The translations under genes and the position numbers were made by a program. The notes under the pieces were generated by a model. That model searched no databases. It had not been told where the DNA came from and saw nothing but the letters and a program-made list of their open reading frames with translations. This document shows positions 28,690-36,913 of a DNA stretch of 64,000 nt, in pieces. The DNA is from Thermoanaerobaculales bacterium. Its GTDB lineage: Bacteria; Acidobacteriota; Thermoanaerobaculia; Thermoanaerobaculales; Sulfomarinibacteraceae. Within the stretch, counting starts at the first letter, position 1. Every line of letters begins with the position of its first letter. The DNA lies in NCBI GenBank assembly GCA_029287235.1, contig JARFRM010000077.1, forward strand, positions 1 through 64,000, written 5' to 3'.

Positions 28690-29414
28690 CACATTCTCCT
28701 TGGATCGGGCGCGTGGGCGATGGCGATGCAGTAGACGGCTTCGGCGCCGGCTGAGAGCAGCGAGTTGGTGGCGCGGCGCAGGGTGGTTCCGGTGGTGCTG
28801 ACATCATCGACGAGCAACACGCGCTCCCCTTGAACCGATGGTTTCGCCGAGAAGCTTCCCGGAGGAAGTTGCATTCTCTGGATACGCGTGTGTCCGGCCT
28901 GACGGTGGAGACCGTGGCGGCGAAGGGCGGGCTTCAGGGGCCGGTGGATGGTCGCCGCAAGATCGGCGCCGACCAACGCCGCCGCGCTCGAGCCTCGACG
29001 CAGGCGACGGAGGCCGTGTGACGGAACGGGGGCCACCATCGTGATCCCATCAAACCAGGGCGCGAGGCCGATCCGAGCGGCCATGCGTTGGCCCAGCGGG
29101 CGTGCGATCTCGTCGTGGCCTCGGTGCTTGAGCGCCAGCACGGCCTGCCGCAGAATGCCGTCATAGGAGCCCCACAATATCGTGCCCTCCTGCGGCGGCG
29201 GTGATGCGACGCAGCCGAGACAGGGCTCCGTCGCGCTGTCGGCCGGCACACCGCAGCGCGGACAGCACGGCTCGGACATGGGCAGGAGCCGACTGCGGCA
29301 ACTTCCACAGAGGCCCCGGTCCTCACCGGAGAGCACGGCGTCACATGCCACGCACAGAGCGGGCAGAAGAATCCCCTTGAGGGCAGCACTCACACCGACA
29401 CGCACGGGACTCAT
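28689..29414 (-). CDS. comF: ComF family phosphoribosyltransferase-like protein
   Basis: The protein (about 241 residues) has an N-terminal double zinc-ribbon region with CVAC, CGSC, CPRC and CLGC pairs and a C-terminal PRTase domain with VLLVDDVSTTGTTL. ComF-family proteins are needed for DNA uptake in naturally competent bacteria; their enzymatic role is unsettled. The start at 29414 is preferred over a TTG at 29426. Its stop is coupled to the proline dehydrogenase start, an odd pairing. No other com genes are seen here. Confidence 0.88.
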   Translation of the reverse strand: MSPVRVGVSAALKGILLPALCVACDAVLSGEDRGLCGSCRSRLLPMSEPCCPRCGVPADSATEPCLGCVASPPPQEGTILWGSYDGILRQAVLALKHRGHDEIARPLGQRMAARIGLAPWFDGITMVAPVPSHGLRRLRRGSSAAALVGADLAATIHRPLKPALRRHGLHRQAGHTRIQRMQLPPGSFSAKPSVQGERVLLVDDVSTTGTTLRRATNSLLSAGAEAVYCIAIAHAPDPRRM

Positions 29415-29515
29415 CCTAGCCCGCAATGAGTGTCAGGACAAGGCTGTTCGCCGGGATTCTCCTACCTGTTGCGAGAGGCTCTCGGCGGAAGTGATGAAGA
29501 GTGATTTCAGCGGGG

Positions 29516-29521
29516 TATACT
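29516..29521 (+). promoter_or_regulatory. -10 box of yjbQ, likely leaderless transcript
   Basis: TATACT is followed by exactly six bases and then the ATG at 29528. No ribosome-binding site is present. Confidence 0.5.
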
Positions 29522-29527
29522 CGGGCA

Positions 29528-29959
29528 ATGCATGTTCACCACTGCGAGCTCGTCATCGAGACAAGGGGTCACGGGCACACAGTCGATCTCAGCCCGAAGA
29601 TCGAAACGTGGCTGGCCGAGCTGGGTGGTCGGGACGGCCTGCTCAACATCTTCGTTCCTGGATCAACGGCAGCGGTGACCACCATCGAGTATGAGGACGG
29701 CGCGCTCCAGGATCTCCACGAGGCCCTTGAAACCATTGCGCCCTCGGACCGTGAGTATCACCACGATCGACGGTGGGGCGACGGTAACGGCTTCTCCCAT
29801 CTCCGCGCCGCCCTTCTCGGGCCGTCCGTCACCATGCCGGTGGCGGCCGGTTCGACGGTTCGAGGAACCTGGCAGCAGGTCGTGGTGGTGGACTGTGACA
29901 ATCGGCCCCGCCGCCGACGGGTGGTGCTGTCTTTTGTCGGTGATCTGGAGAAAGACTGA
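29528..29959 (+). CDS. yjbQ: YjbQ/UPF0047 family protein
   Basis: The 143-residue protein matches the secondary thiamine-phosphate synthase enzyme family (YjbQ). The blocks LLNIFVPGSTAAVTTIEYED, REYHHDRRWGDGNGFSHLRA and GTWQQVVVVDCD are typical, and the conserved histidines are present. E. coli YjbQ has weak thiamine-phosphate synthase activity, but the physiological role is unclear. The start ATG CAT GTT at 29528 follows the -10 box by six bases. The stop overlaps the next gene (TGATG). Confidence 0.9.
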   Translation: MHVHHCELVIETRGHGHTVDLSPKIETWLAELGGRDGLLNIFVPGSTAAVTTIEYEDGALQDLHEALETIAPSDREYHHDRRWGDGNGFSHLRAALLGPSVTMPVAAGSTVRGTWQQVVVVDCDNRPRRRRVVLSFVGDLEKD

Positions 29960-30339
29960 TGCCGCATCTCGTCCTTTGTGGAACCGTCGATTTCCGCCGC
30001 GCCACGAAAGAGCTCGATCTCGGGGTGGTTCGGTGGGGTCGAGCGGTCATCAAGAGCAGCAACCTGTGGCGGCGGTCGGATGGCGATGCTCTCCTCGTGG
30101 ACGGGGTGGTGGTGGAGTTGGGTCGTCCACTTCACCCGGTCGCGCTGGTGGCCGTTCGTGATGGTGACACCGTCGTCAGGCTTTGGCCGGTGGTCGAGGT
30201 GGAGAGGACCCAGGCGGTTCAGCGGTGGCTCGGTGTGATCGCGAGCGGGCTGCAGCGGCTTGGCTGCGGCGCGGTCCGCACCACCAACATCGGTGCCGAG
30301 GTCCTCGGCGGCCTCGATCTCGAGCTCGATCTCGACTGA
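29959..30339 (+). CDS. Hypothetical protein translated with yjbQ
   Basis: The 126-residue frame begins with an ATG that overlaps the yjbQ stop, so it is probably translated by coupling. The protein has no signal peptide or membrane helix and alternates beta-like stretches (ALLVDGVVVELGRPLHPVAL) with a short helix near residue 85. I recognise no family. The even codon pattern and overlap argue that it is real. Confidence 0.6.
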   Translation: MPHLVLCGTVDFRRATKELDLGVVRWGRAVIKSSNLWRRSDGDALLVDGVVVELGRPLHPVALVAVRDGDTVVRLWPVVEVERTQAVQRWLGVIASGLQRLGCGAVRTTNIGAEVLGGLDLELDLD

Positions 30340-30387
30340 CCACCGGGTCTGAGCCGGCCGGACGAGCCACGACCGAAAGGCGGGAAG

Positions 30388-30662
30388 CCATTAGCTGTAA
30401 GCATTTAGCCATTAGCTCCATCGCAAGTTTGACTCGTGTGCGGGTTTGTATGATGACGCTGACAGCAAACAGCAAACAGCAAACAGCAAACAGCAAACAG
30501 CAAACAGCAAACGGCTAACAGCTAACGGCTAACAGCTAACGGCTAACGGCTAACAGCTAACAGCTAACGGCCAACGGCTAACGGCTAGCAGCTAACGGCT
30601 AGCAGCTAACAGCTAGCAGCTAACAGCTAACGGCTATGCAGCTAACAGCTAACGGCTATGCA
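30388..30662. repeat. Dispersed TTAGCNN inverted repeat, copy C, with a 200-bp heptamer array
   Basis: The left arm (30388-30425) is TTAGC heptads ending CTCCATCGCAA. The right arm begins near TTGTATGATG and then expands into about 28 tandem 7-bp units from 30462 to 30662. The first units are CAAACAG and later ones CTAACAG, CTAACGG and CTAGCAG. The array runs into the 3' end of the gene on the minus strand at 30668. There are no spacers, so it is a minisatellite and not a CRISPR. Confidence 0.9.
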
Positions 30663-30667
30663 GCGCC

Positions 30668-31219
30668 TTACGGAACCAGTTCCTCTTCGACCTCGAGAGC
30701 GCGTTCTTTCTGCGCGGCCTCGAGGTTCTGGAGCCGGTCTCGAACCCCTTCGGTGGCCAGACCGCTCGGTGCGGAAGTGGCGTCCCCGACAGCTGTGGTG
30801 GTGAGGGCGTGGCGAGCTTCGCCAAGTTTGCGGCGGGCCTTGTCCAAACCCGTTGATGTCGGTCGTACGGCGTAGCCGCGGAGCTCACCGGACGCCGCTC
30901 TCAGAGCGACCGAGGCGTGCAACTCCGGGCTCGGTGATGCCGCCCCGGCGGCCCATCCGGCCGCGGTCTCAGAGATCACCTTGAGATCTTCGATGTGGTT
31001 GGGAATGGCGGTGGGATCTGCGGCGAGTCCCTCGAGCACGATGATGAGCTCGAATGCCCGGTCCCGATCGAAACGGAGCCCTTCGACACCCTCCTCGCGG
31101 AGTTCGGTGGCGATGATCGCGAGCGCCTCGCGCTTGGCGGTCACGTCACGACTCTGAAGAAAGACCACCACGGCCATGGAAAACACAACCACCAGGATCA
31201 AGATACCGGAGATCTTCAT
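30668..31219 (-). CDS. Hypothetical membrane-anchored protein
   Basis: The 183-residue protein has one N-terminal membrane helix (ILILVVVFSMAVVVFL) and a mainly helical soluble part ending in a coiled-coil-like, acidic tail. No family is recognised. The ATG at 31219 has a TATACT box six bases upstream and no ribosome site, so the mRNA is likely leaderless. The gene ends at the edge of the heptamer array. It is divergent from the secreted protein gene at 31363. Confidence 0.6.
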   Translation of the reverse strand: MKISGILILVVVFSMAVVVFLQSRDVTAKREALAIIATELREEGVEGLRFDRDRAFELIIVLEGLAADPTAIPNHIEDLKVISETAAGWAAGAASPSPELHASVALRAASGELRGYAVRPTSTGLDKARRKLGEARHALTTTAVGDATSAPSGLATEGVRDRLQNLEAAQKERALEVEEELVP

Positions 31220-31225
31220 GGTCCG

Positions 31226-31231
31226 AGTATA
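31226..31231 (-). promoter_or_regulatory. -10 box of the membrane-anchored hypothetical gene, likely leaderless
   Basis: On the minus strand TATACT is followed by CGGACC and the ATG, a spacing of six bases. Confidence 0.5.
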
Positions 31232-31362
31232 TGTCGGTCGTCTTGTGACGGGAGATGCGAGGGCGTGGTGTCCTCTTTCGAGGACGTGTTCGCCGACCGG
31301 CGATCCAGCATCAGCACCGCAGTCTGGCACGGGAATTGCGGTCACCGCAAGCGGAGGTCGTC

Positions 31363-32283
31363 ATGATTCGCGTTGATCGCCCGATCGTCACCCTTGCCTT
31401 TCTGGCTCTTTTCTCAACCGCGCTGCCTGCGTCGGCCCAGCTCTCGTTGCAGTGGATGGTTCCCGCGGCCGCCAACACTGCGGGCCTCAACGGGACTGAC
31501 TGGCACACCGACCTGTCGCTGCACAACCCTCACTCCTTCGATCTGCCGGTGGTGCTCCAGTTCCTTCCCAGCGACACCGACAACCGGACCGCCGACACCC
31601 TCTTCGTCACTCTCGCACCGTGGGAGACCTTCAATCTGTGGGATGTGCTCGGACCCGACTACTTCGCCATCAACGGCGCCGGGGCCGTCCTTGCCTTCGC
31701 CGACTGGGACCTCGCCTGCGACCCCATGGAAGACTGTGATTTCCTGGTCACCTCGCGCACCTACACCCGCGACCCCGATGGTGGGATCGGTGAATACGGC
31801 CAGACCATCCCGGGTTCGAGCACCTGGCAAGGCATCGACTGGGACACCCTCGGCTATGCGGCGGGGATCCTCAACGACGGCACCGGCTTCCGAGCCAACA
31901 TCGGGATCGCCTCATGGAGCTCGGACTGGACCTCGGTGGCGGTTGATGTTCAGGATGCCGATGGTGTCATCGTCGAGAGTCTCACATACGAAGTGCCGCC
32001 CTTCGGTCATCTTCAGGAACGACTGGCGGCCTCGATCGAGGGGGGCAGCCTTGTCTTCTGGATCGAGGACGGGCCCGACGATACGCTGGTCTACGGCTAT
32101 GTCTCGGTGGTCGACCAGGTCACGGGTGACGCCAGCTTTCAGTTGGCCCAGCCCTCCACGGTTGGTTTTTTCGCCGCCAAGGCGGGTCTTCGCGCGGGCA
32201 ATCGGCGCACAGGTCCGGCGGTGGACACCATCCGCGGACCCCGCGTGGTCGTCGACAGCGCGACCGAACGTCTCCCCAGGTGA
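31363..32283 (+). CDS. Secreted protein of unknown function
   Basis: The 306-residue protein has a clear signal peptide (hydrophobic LAFLALFSTALPASAQ). The mature part is rich in beta strands, with a WMVPAAANTAGLNGTDWHTD block near its start followed by SLHNPHSFDLPVVLQFLPSD. I recall similar openings in paralogous exported proteins of Acidobacteriota, but no function is known to me. GGAGG lies eight bases before the ATG. It may be a surface or matrix protein; this is inference. Confidence 0.7.
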   Translation: MIRVDRPIVTLAFLALFSTALPASAQLSLQWMVPAAANTAGLNGTDWHTDLSLHNPHSFDLPVVLQFLPSDTDNRTADTLFVTLAPWETFNLWDVLGPDYFAINGAGAVLAFADWDLACDPMEDCDFLVTSRTYTRDPDGGIGEYGQTIPGSSTWQGIDWDTLGYAAGILNDGTGFRANIGIASWSSDWTSVAVDVQDADGVIVESLTYEVPPFGHLQERLAASIEGGSLVFWIEDGPDDTLVYGYVSVVDQVTGDASFQLAQPSTVGFFAAKAGLRAGNRRTGPAVDTIRGPRVVVDSATERLPR

Positions 32284-32425
32284 GCGCGGCATCGAAGCCA
32301 TGATATCGGCGGCGCGCAGGCTACAATGGCTTCTGGGTCGATCTCGACGATGAGACAATACGGTTTCGGCTTGTTCTTCGGCCATGCCGGATGTGTTTCG
32401 GTACCCGTGATCGACCGGGGGGCTG

Positions 32426-34555
32426 ATGGTCCAGTTTGACAACCAGTATCGGCAGATAAAGGTCAAAATCGTCTATTACGGGCCGGCGCTCGGCGGCAAG
32501 ACCACGTGTCTGCAACACATTCACCGGGTCACCGATCCCCAGCGTCGAACCCGACTCTACTCACTGAACACGGCCTCGGACCGGACGCTGTTTTTCGATC
32601 TCCTGTCCCTGAATCTCGGACGCATCCGCGGTTACCGGCTCACCATCCAGCTCTACACGGTTCCGGGACAGGTCCAGTACAACGCCACCCGACGGACGGT
32701 CCTGGCGGGCGCCGACGGGGTGGTCTTCGTTGCCGACAGCCAGCGGAATCAGCACCAGGCCAACCTCCAGTCGTTCGAGAACCTCAAGGAGAATCTCGAC
32801 GCCAACGGGATCGATCCCGACACCCATCCCCTGGTGCTGCAGTACAACAAACGGGACCTCTCGGATCTCTCGCCCGTGGCCGAGCTCGAGACCGATCTCA
32901 ACGGAGCAGGGATTCCATCCTTTTCCACGGTTGCCATCACCGGAGACGGGGTGATGGAAGCGTTTGCCACCATCACCGAGAACACCCTTGTTTCACTTGC
33001 CGATCGGCTCGGCATCGACACCACAGGCCACGCGATCGAGAGGCTCAAACAGCAAGCTCAGGCGGCCCTGGAACAGTTCGTGAGAGCCGCGCCGTCAGAG
33101 GCGCCTGCCGACGACGTCGAGATCACCGTTCCCGAACACCAGCCTGACGAAACCGGTCCGCTGCCCCAGGAGACCCTGGTCAGCGAGGCCGTCCGCGCCA
33201 ATCTGGCCATGACCGATCTCAGCTCGAGGCTCGAGATCGCCAGCCGACAGCTCATGCGAAAAGAGCTCGTGACCCGAGCCATCATCGATTTCGGTCGCAC
33301 GATCGCTCACCAACACGACCCGGCCGATGTCTTGCGGTTGTTGATCAAGACCGCGGTGTCGCAACTCGGGGTCCAGGCCGCCACCGTGTTGATCGTCCCG
33401 GCCGCCGGCCAGCTCCGTGAGGCGGTTGTCCACGGGGTCGAACGCGACCCATTGCTGGCCTCGTCGGTGGAGTCGAACACGGTGGCCGGTGCGGTGGCCG
33501 AGGCCGGCGAGCCGATCCTCATCGCCAGCGATCTCGAGGGGGGAACCGCCGACTCGGTTCAGATCGCGGTGGAGAAGGCCGGCTTCGCATCGGCCATCGC
33601 GGTGCCCATGGTGGCGCGAGACCGACTCATGGGTGTGCTCACGGTCTATGGCGGGCCCGATCGCCGGCCCCTCGACGAAGTCGAGTTCGAGCTCGCGAGC
33701 ATCCTCGGCGCCACGGCTGCCATGGGCTATGCCAACGCCCTCGCGTTCCGCCAGCTCGAGCAATCGAACACCGGCCTCGAGACCACCGTTGATCAACGGA
33801 CGGATGAGCTCAGGACCACCCTCGACGAGGTCCAGCGCCTCAATCAGGAACTCACCCGTCTCGACACGATCAAGAATGGGCTCATCGCCCGGGTTGCGGC
33901 CCAGCTCGATGAGCCGGTGGCGGCCTTGACCACCGCCGCCGGCGCCCTCGACAGTCTCCGTGACGCTCCGGCCGAGAAAACGGTACGATTCGTCGACATC
34001 ATCCGAACCCGGGCCGAGACGCTGTCGGAGATCATGGAGAGCGTTTCTCAGGCGTCGCTCCTCGTGACCGAGTCCCAGGGTGCCGAGGGTCGGCCGACGC
34101 CACTGGCGGAGCTTCTCCGCCGCTCGGTCGCACCCCTGCGTGATCTCGCCAGGCAGCTCGAGGTCGAGATCAAGGTGCTGAGTCCGGGCAGCCTGGAAAC
34201 GGTTCGCTGCGATGCCGACGCCATGACGACCGCTCTTCGAGCGGTGATCAAGAACGCCGTTGAACACAATCAAAAAGGCGGTGAAGTTCGGCTTGAGGTT
34301 CGTCGGGTGCAGCGCGGATCCCTCCCCTGGATCGAGTTCAAGATCGCGGACACCGGTGATGGCATCCCCGAAGCGGATCTCGATCGGATCTTCGAACCCT
34401 TCTGGCAGGGATCGCCGGGCGCGAGGGGTGAGTCCCGGGGGATCGGTCTTGGGCTGATGATCGCCAAGCTGGTCGTGGATCGCCATGACGGACGAATCAC
34501 CGTCGCCGGCCGTTCGCCGGGGGGCACCGAGGTCGTGATCATCCTGCCCCAGTGA
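32426..34555 (+). CDS. MglA-type GTPase fused to GAF and histidine-kinase-like ATPase domains
   Basis: The 709-residue protein starts with a complete MglA-family small GTPase. Its P-loop is GPALGGKTT (19-27), followed by the TVPGQ switch (78-82), NKRD (141-144) and the MglA-typical SDRTLFFDLL. A linker leads to a GAF domain (about 296-440) and a coiled coil (441-480). The histidine-kinase-like tail comes last. The dimerisation helix reads KNGLIARVAAQLDEPVAAL, with alanine at position 492 where the phospho-histidine should be. The ATPase domain is intact, with N-box IKNAVEHN, DTGDGIP, FEPFW and GIGLGL. It may be an ATP-binding sensor switched by the GTPase rather than a kinase. A GGGGGG site precedes the ATG. 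It converges with a DUF4388 gene 12 bp away. Confidence 0.88.
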   Translation: MVQFDNQYRQIKVKIVYYGPALGGKTTCLQHIHRVTDPQRRTRLYSLNTASDRTLFFDLLSLNLGRIRGYRLTIQLYTVPGQVQYNATRRTVLAGADGVVFVADSQRNQHQANLQSFENLKENLDANGIDPDTHPLVLQYNKRDLSDLSPVAELETDLNGAGIPSFSTVAITGDGVMEAFATITENTLVSLADRLGIDTTGHAIERLKQQAQAALEQFVRAAPSEAPADDVEITVPEHQPDETGPLPQETLVSEAVRANLAMTDLSSRLEIASRQLMRKELVTRAIIDFGRTIAHQHDPADVLRLLIKTAVSQLGVQAATVLIVPAAGQLREAVVHGVERDPLLASSVESNTVAGAVAEAGEPILIASDLEGGTADSVQIAVEKAGFASAIAVPMVARDRLMGVLTVYGGPDRRPLDEVEFELASILGATAAMGYANALAFRQLEQSNTGLETTVDQRTDELRTTLDEVQRLNQELTRLDTIKNGLIARVAAQLDEPVAALTTAAGALDSLRDAPAEKTVRFVDIIRTRAETLSEIMESVSQASLLVTESQGAEGRPTPLAELLRRSVAPLRDLARQLEVEIKVLSPGSLETVRCDADAMTTALRAVIKNAVEHNQKGGEVRLEVRRVQRGSLPWIEFKIADTGDGIPEADLDRIFEPFWQGSPGARGESRGIGLGLMIAKLVVDRHDGRITVAGRSPGGTEVVIILPQ

Positions 34556-34567
34556 AGGGCGCATCCA

Positions 34568-35947
34568 TCAATGCTCGTGAGGGGCTGGGGACTCTGTCGG
34601 GCCTTGCACGGCTCGGCGGGCGGCATGCGCTGCGCGCTGGAGCTGGTGTGGGGTCGCGAACTCGAGGACGGCCTCTTCGTTGGGCACTGTCATGGGCCAC
34701 ACCGCCGCCGATGGGATGAGGTTCCGACTCACGTGGAGACAGGACCCGAGCTTGGTGGGGACCTTGCCATCGAGGACCAGACGGAAGTCCTCCGGAAAGT
34801 CGGCGAGCTGGCCCAATCCCGCACCGATCCGACGCGGAAGCTCGGTGAGCAAGGTGCGGCGGATACCGATGTGGGGGACCGGAAGTGCGGCGAGGACCCA
34901 GAGCACCAGGTCGGTGGGAACGGTGATCAGGTGGGCGGCGAGCTGGGCGGCGCCGGGGTCGAGCCCGAGGACCTCGGCCGCGGCCGCGGCGCCACGAGCC
35001 CAGACGATGGTGACCCGGCGAGTCAATCGGTCGAGAGTTGCGGCGCGTGCGCGCTGCCACCTCTTGGCCTCGGTAAGTTCGGGCCAGAGGTTGAGTGACG
35101 CGGCGAAGTCGTTGACGGCGTCGAGACCCGGCGGCGGCGGGAGGTCCGGTGATCGGATGGATGTCGAGAGCACCATCAAATTCCAGGTTGCCTGCGGCAG
35201 GCCGAAGAGCCGCACCTTGTCGGGGGTTGCCAGGGCCGCTTTCATGACCTCTCCCTGGTCCGCGGGCTGGGGGACCAGACCGGTACTCGAGGCCAACCAC
35301 TGGGCAAGGCTCGCCATGACGTTGCGAACGATGTCATGCAGGGCGTTGAGTTGGTCGCCGTCAACCGGGTCGTCGCTGGGAATCCCCAGCTCGACGAGTT
35401 GCCAGAAGAACTCCTCCACCGCGTCCTCGTCCAGTGGCAGTGTCTGAGCCGGTGAGGTCGTGCGTGGGCCCCGGGACTCGTCCACGCGGCGGGCGGAGTC
35501 GAGGAGCAATCGGCTGGGCGTGAGGCTGAGGTAGAGTCCGGATGGTTCTCGAATGGGATGCCCGGGATCAAGCTCGAAACAGAGCTCGGTGGATTCGAGG
35601 ATTCGCCCCATCATGAGCTCGGCGAGAACGGTCAGACTGGCCCCGAGTGCGGTTTCGGTGATGGCGCGCTCGGCCAGGAGAAGATCGGTGAAGAGCTCGT
35701 GCCGCAGCATGGCGGCGGCGAGCAGCCGGCGAGCGGTCTCGGCCGGCATCAGTCCGTCGTGGGCGAGCCAGGTGGCGAGGCGTTCCTCGGGAACGGTGGA
35801 CGAGACAAAGACGATTCGCCCGTGAAGGAAGTCGAGTCGCCGCTCACCCACGCTGGCGGACAGGGTCAACCGCCCGGTTTGGCCGCCGAGTTCGAGCCAG
35901 TGAAGCAAATCGCCGAGATGGAGGCGATCCAGATTGCCACGAATCAT
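34568..35947 (-). CDS. DUF4388 (PATAN-like) domain protein with helical C-terminal region
   Basis: The 459-residue protein starts MIRGNLDRLHLGDLLHWLEL and contains the DUF4388/PATAN features GQTGRLTL, FLHGRIVFVSS and, later, ATWLAHDGLM. Such domains occur in bacterial signalling proteins, often near MglA-type GTPases and response regulators. The C-terminal part (about 230-459) is helix-rich and unrecognised. The ATG at 35947 follows a perfect TATAAT by six bases, so the mRNA is probably leaderless. It is convergent with the MglA fusion and divergent from the RimK-like gene. A link to the MglA fusion is inferred from position only. Confidence 0.75.
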   Translation of the reverse strand: MIRGNLDRLHLGDLLHWLELGGQTGRLTLSASVGERRLDFLHGRIVFVSSTVPEERLATWLAHDGLMPAETARRLLAAAMLRHELFTDLLLAERAITETALGASLTVLAELMMGRILESTELCFELDPGHPIREPSGLYLSLTPSRLLLDSARRVDESRGPRTTSPAQTLPLDEDAVEEFFWQLVELGIPSDDPVDGDQLNALHDIVRNVMASLAQWLASSTGLVPQPADQGEVMKAALATPDKVRLFGLPQATWNLMVLSTSIRSPDLPPPPGLDAVNDFAASLNLWPELTEAKRWQRARAATLDRLTRRVTIVWARGAAAAAEVLGLDPGAAQLAAHLITVPTDLVLWVLAALPVPHIGIRRTLLTELPRRIGAGLGQLADFPEDFRLVLDGKVPTKLGSCLHVSRNLIPSAAVWPMTVPNEEAVLEFATPHQLQRAAHAARRAVQGPTESPAPHEH

Positions 35948-35953
35948 CCGCGG

Positions 35954-35959
35954 ATTATA
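35954..35959 (-). promoter_or_regulatory. -10 box TATAAT of the DUF4388 gene, likely leaderless
   Basis: On the minus strand the consensus TATAAT is followed by CCGCGG and the ATG, again six bases. No Shine-Dalgarno sequence is present. Confidence 0.55.
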
Positions 35960-36021
35960 CCCGGAAGCCCACCTCATCATCAGCGTTCCGCTGCGGGCAG
36001 CAACGCCGACGTCTCGGTGTG

Positions 36022-36027
36022 TAAGAT
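36022..36027 (+). promoter_or_regulatory. -10 box of the RimK-like gene, likely leaderless
   Basis: TAAGAT is followed by GAGGCA and the ATG at 36034. The GAGG touches the start too closely to be a normal ribosome site. Confidence 0.4.
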
Positions 36028-36033
36028 GAGGCA

Positions 36034-36903
36034 ATGCGAATCCTCGTTCTCAGCGCGCGTCCCGACACGGCCAGCAACACCCGCCTCGCCGAGGCGGCCG
36101 CTGCTGCCGGCATCTCCCTCGAACTCGTTGACGCCACCAAACTGGCGGTCGGTCATCACGGCGAGGTCTACCGTGGCGTCGACCCACACTTCGAGCAGGC
36201 CCCGGACGGTGTACTGGCCAGGGTCGGCAACTGGCGGCCGGACAGTATGCTCGCCCTGCTCGAGGTTCTGACATCCCGAGGCGTGGCGACACCGAACCCG
36301 GCGTTGGCGATCCGGATCGGTCGGGACCACTGGCGAACGGCCCAGGTCTTGGCCGAAGCGGGACTTCCGGTGCCCCTCACCCTCGCCGGCGCCGACCCCG
36401 AGGTGTTGGCGGCCGCGGCGAAGATCCATCTGCGATTCCCGGTTGTGGTCAAACAGAGGCGATCCCGGATGGGGATCGGGGTCATCCGCTGTCTGTCGCT
36501 AGATCACCTCGAGGGCGTCCTCGACTCGTTGTGGCGAATCGGTGATGAGCTGGTGGTTCAGCAGTACCACGAGACCAGTGGCTGCAGCCTCCGGCTTTTT
36601 GTGGTCGGATCGAAGGTCGTGGCGGCGGCGCGGTTCTCGGCCGCCGACGGAGAGTGGCGTTCCAACGCAGCCCGTGGGGGCCGGGTCGAAGGAATCAGCC
36701 CCGCAACCGAAGTCATCGGACTTGCGTTGGCGGCCACCCGGTCCGTCGGCCTTGGAATCTGTGGTGTCGATCTCCTCCCGACGAGGGATGGGATTCTGGT
36801 CGGCGAACTCAACCCGACGCCGGGATTCGTCAATCTCGAGCGCGCCACCGGTGTCGACGTGGCCCGCACCATCGTCGATCACATGGTGACTCCGGGTGGC
36901 TGA
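36034..36903 (+). CDS. RimK-type ATP-grasp ligase
   Basis: The 289-residue protein has a RimK-like layout. An N-terminal Rossmann-like part (MRILVLSARPDTASN) leads to the ATP-grasp core with FPVVVKQRRSRMGIGVI, the ADP-binding ELVVQQYHE and the metal-binding GVDLLPTRDG and GELNPTPGF. Such enzymes add amino acids, often glutamate, to proteins or cofactors; the substrate is not predictable here. It is convergent with ferritin, only 10 bp apart, and divergent from the DUF4388 gene. Confidence 0.85.
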   Translation: MRILVLSARPDTASNTRLAEAAAAAGISLELVDATKLAVGHHGEVYRGVDPHFEQAPDGVLARVGNWRPDSMLALLEVLTSRGVATPNPALAIRIGRDHWRTAQVLAEAGLPVPLTLAGADPEVLAAAAKIHLRFPVVVKQRRSRMGIGVIRCLSLDHLEGVLDSLWRIGDELVVQQYHETSGCSLRLFVVGSKVVAAARFSAADGEWRSNAARGGRVEGISPATEVIGLALAATRSVGLGICGVDLLPTRDGILVGELNPTPGFVNLERATGVDVARTIVDHMVTPGG

Positions 36904-36913
36904 TCGTCGGAGA

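Noticed and set aside
30462-30662. Tandem array that might be read as a CRISPR
   Set aside because: The units are 7 bp and contiguous with no spacers, and no cas gene is nearby.
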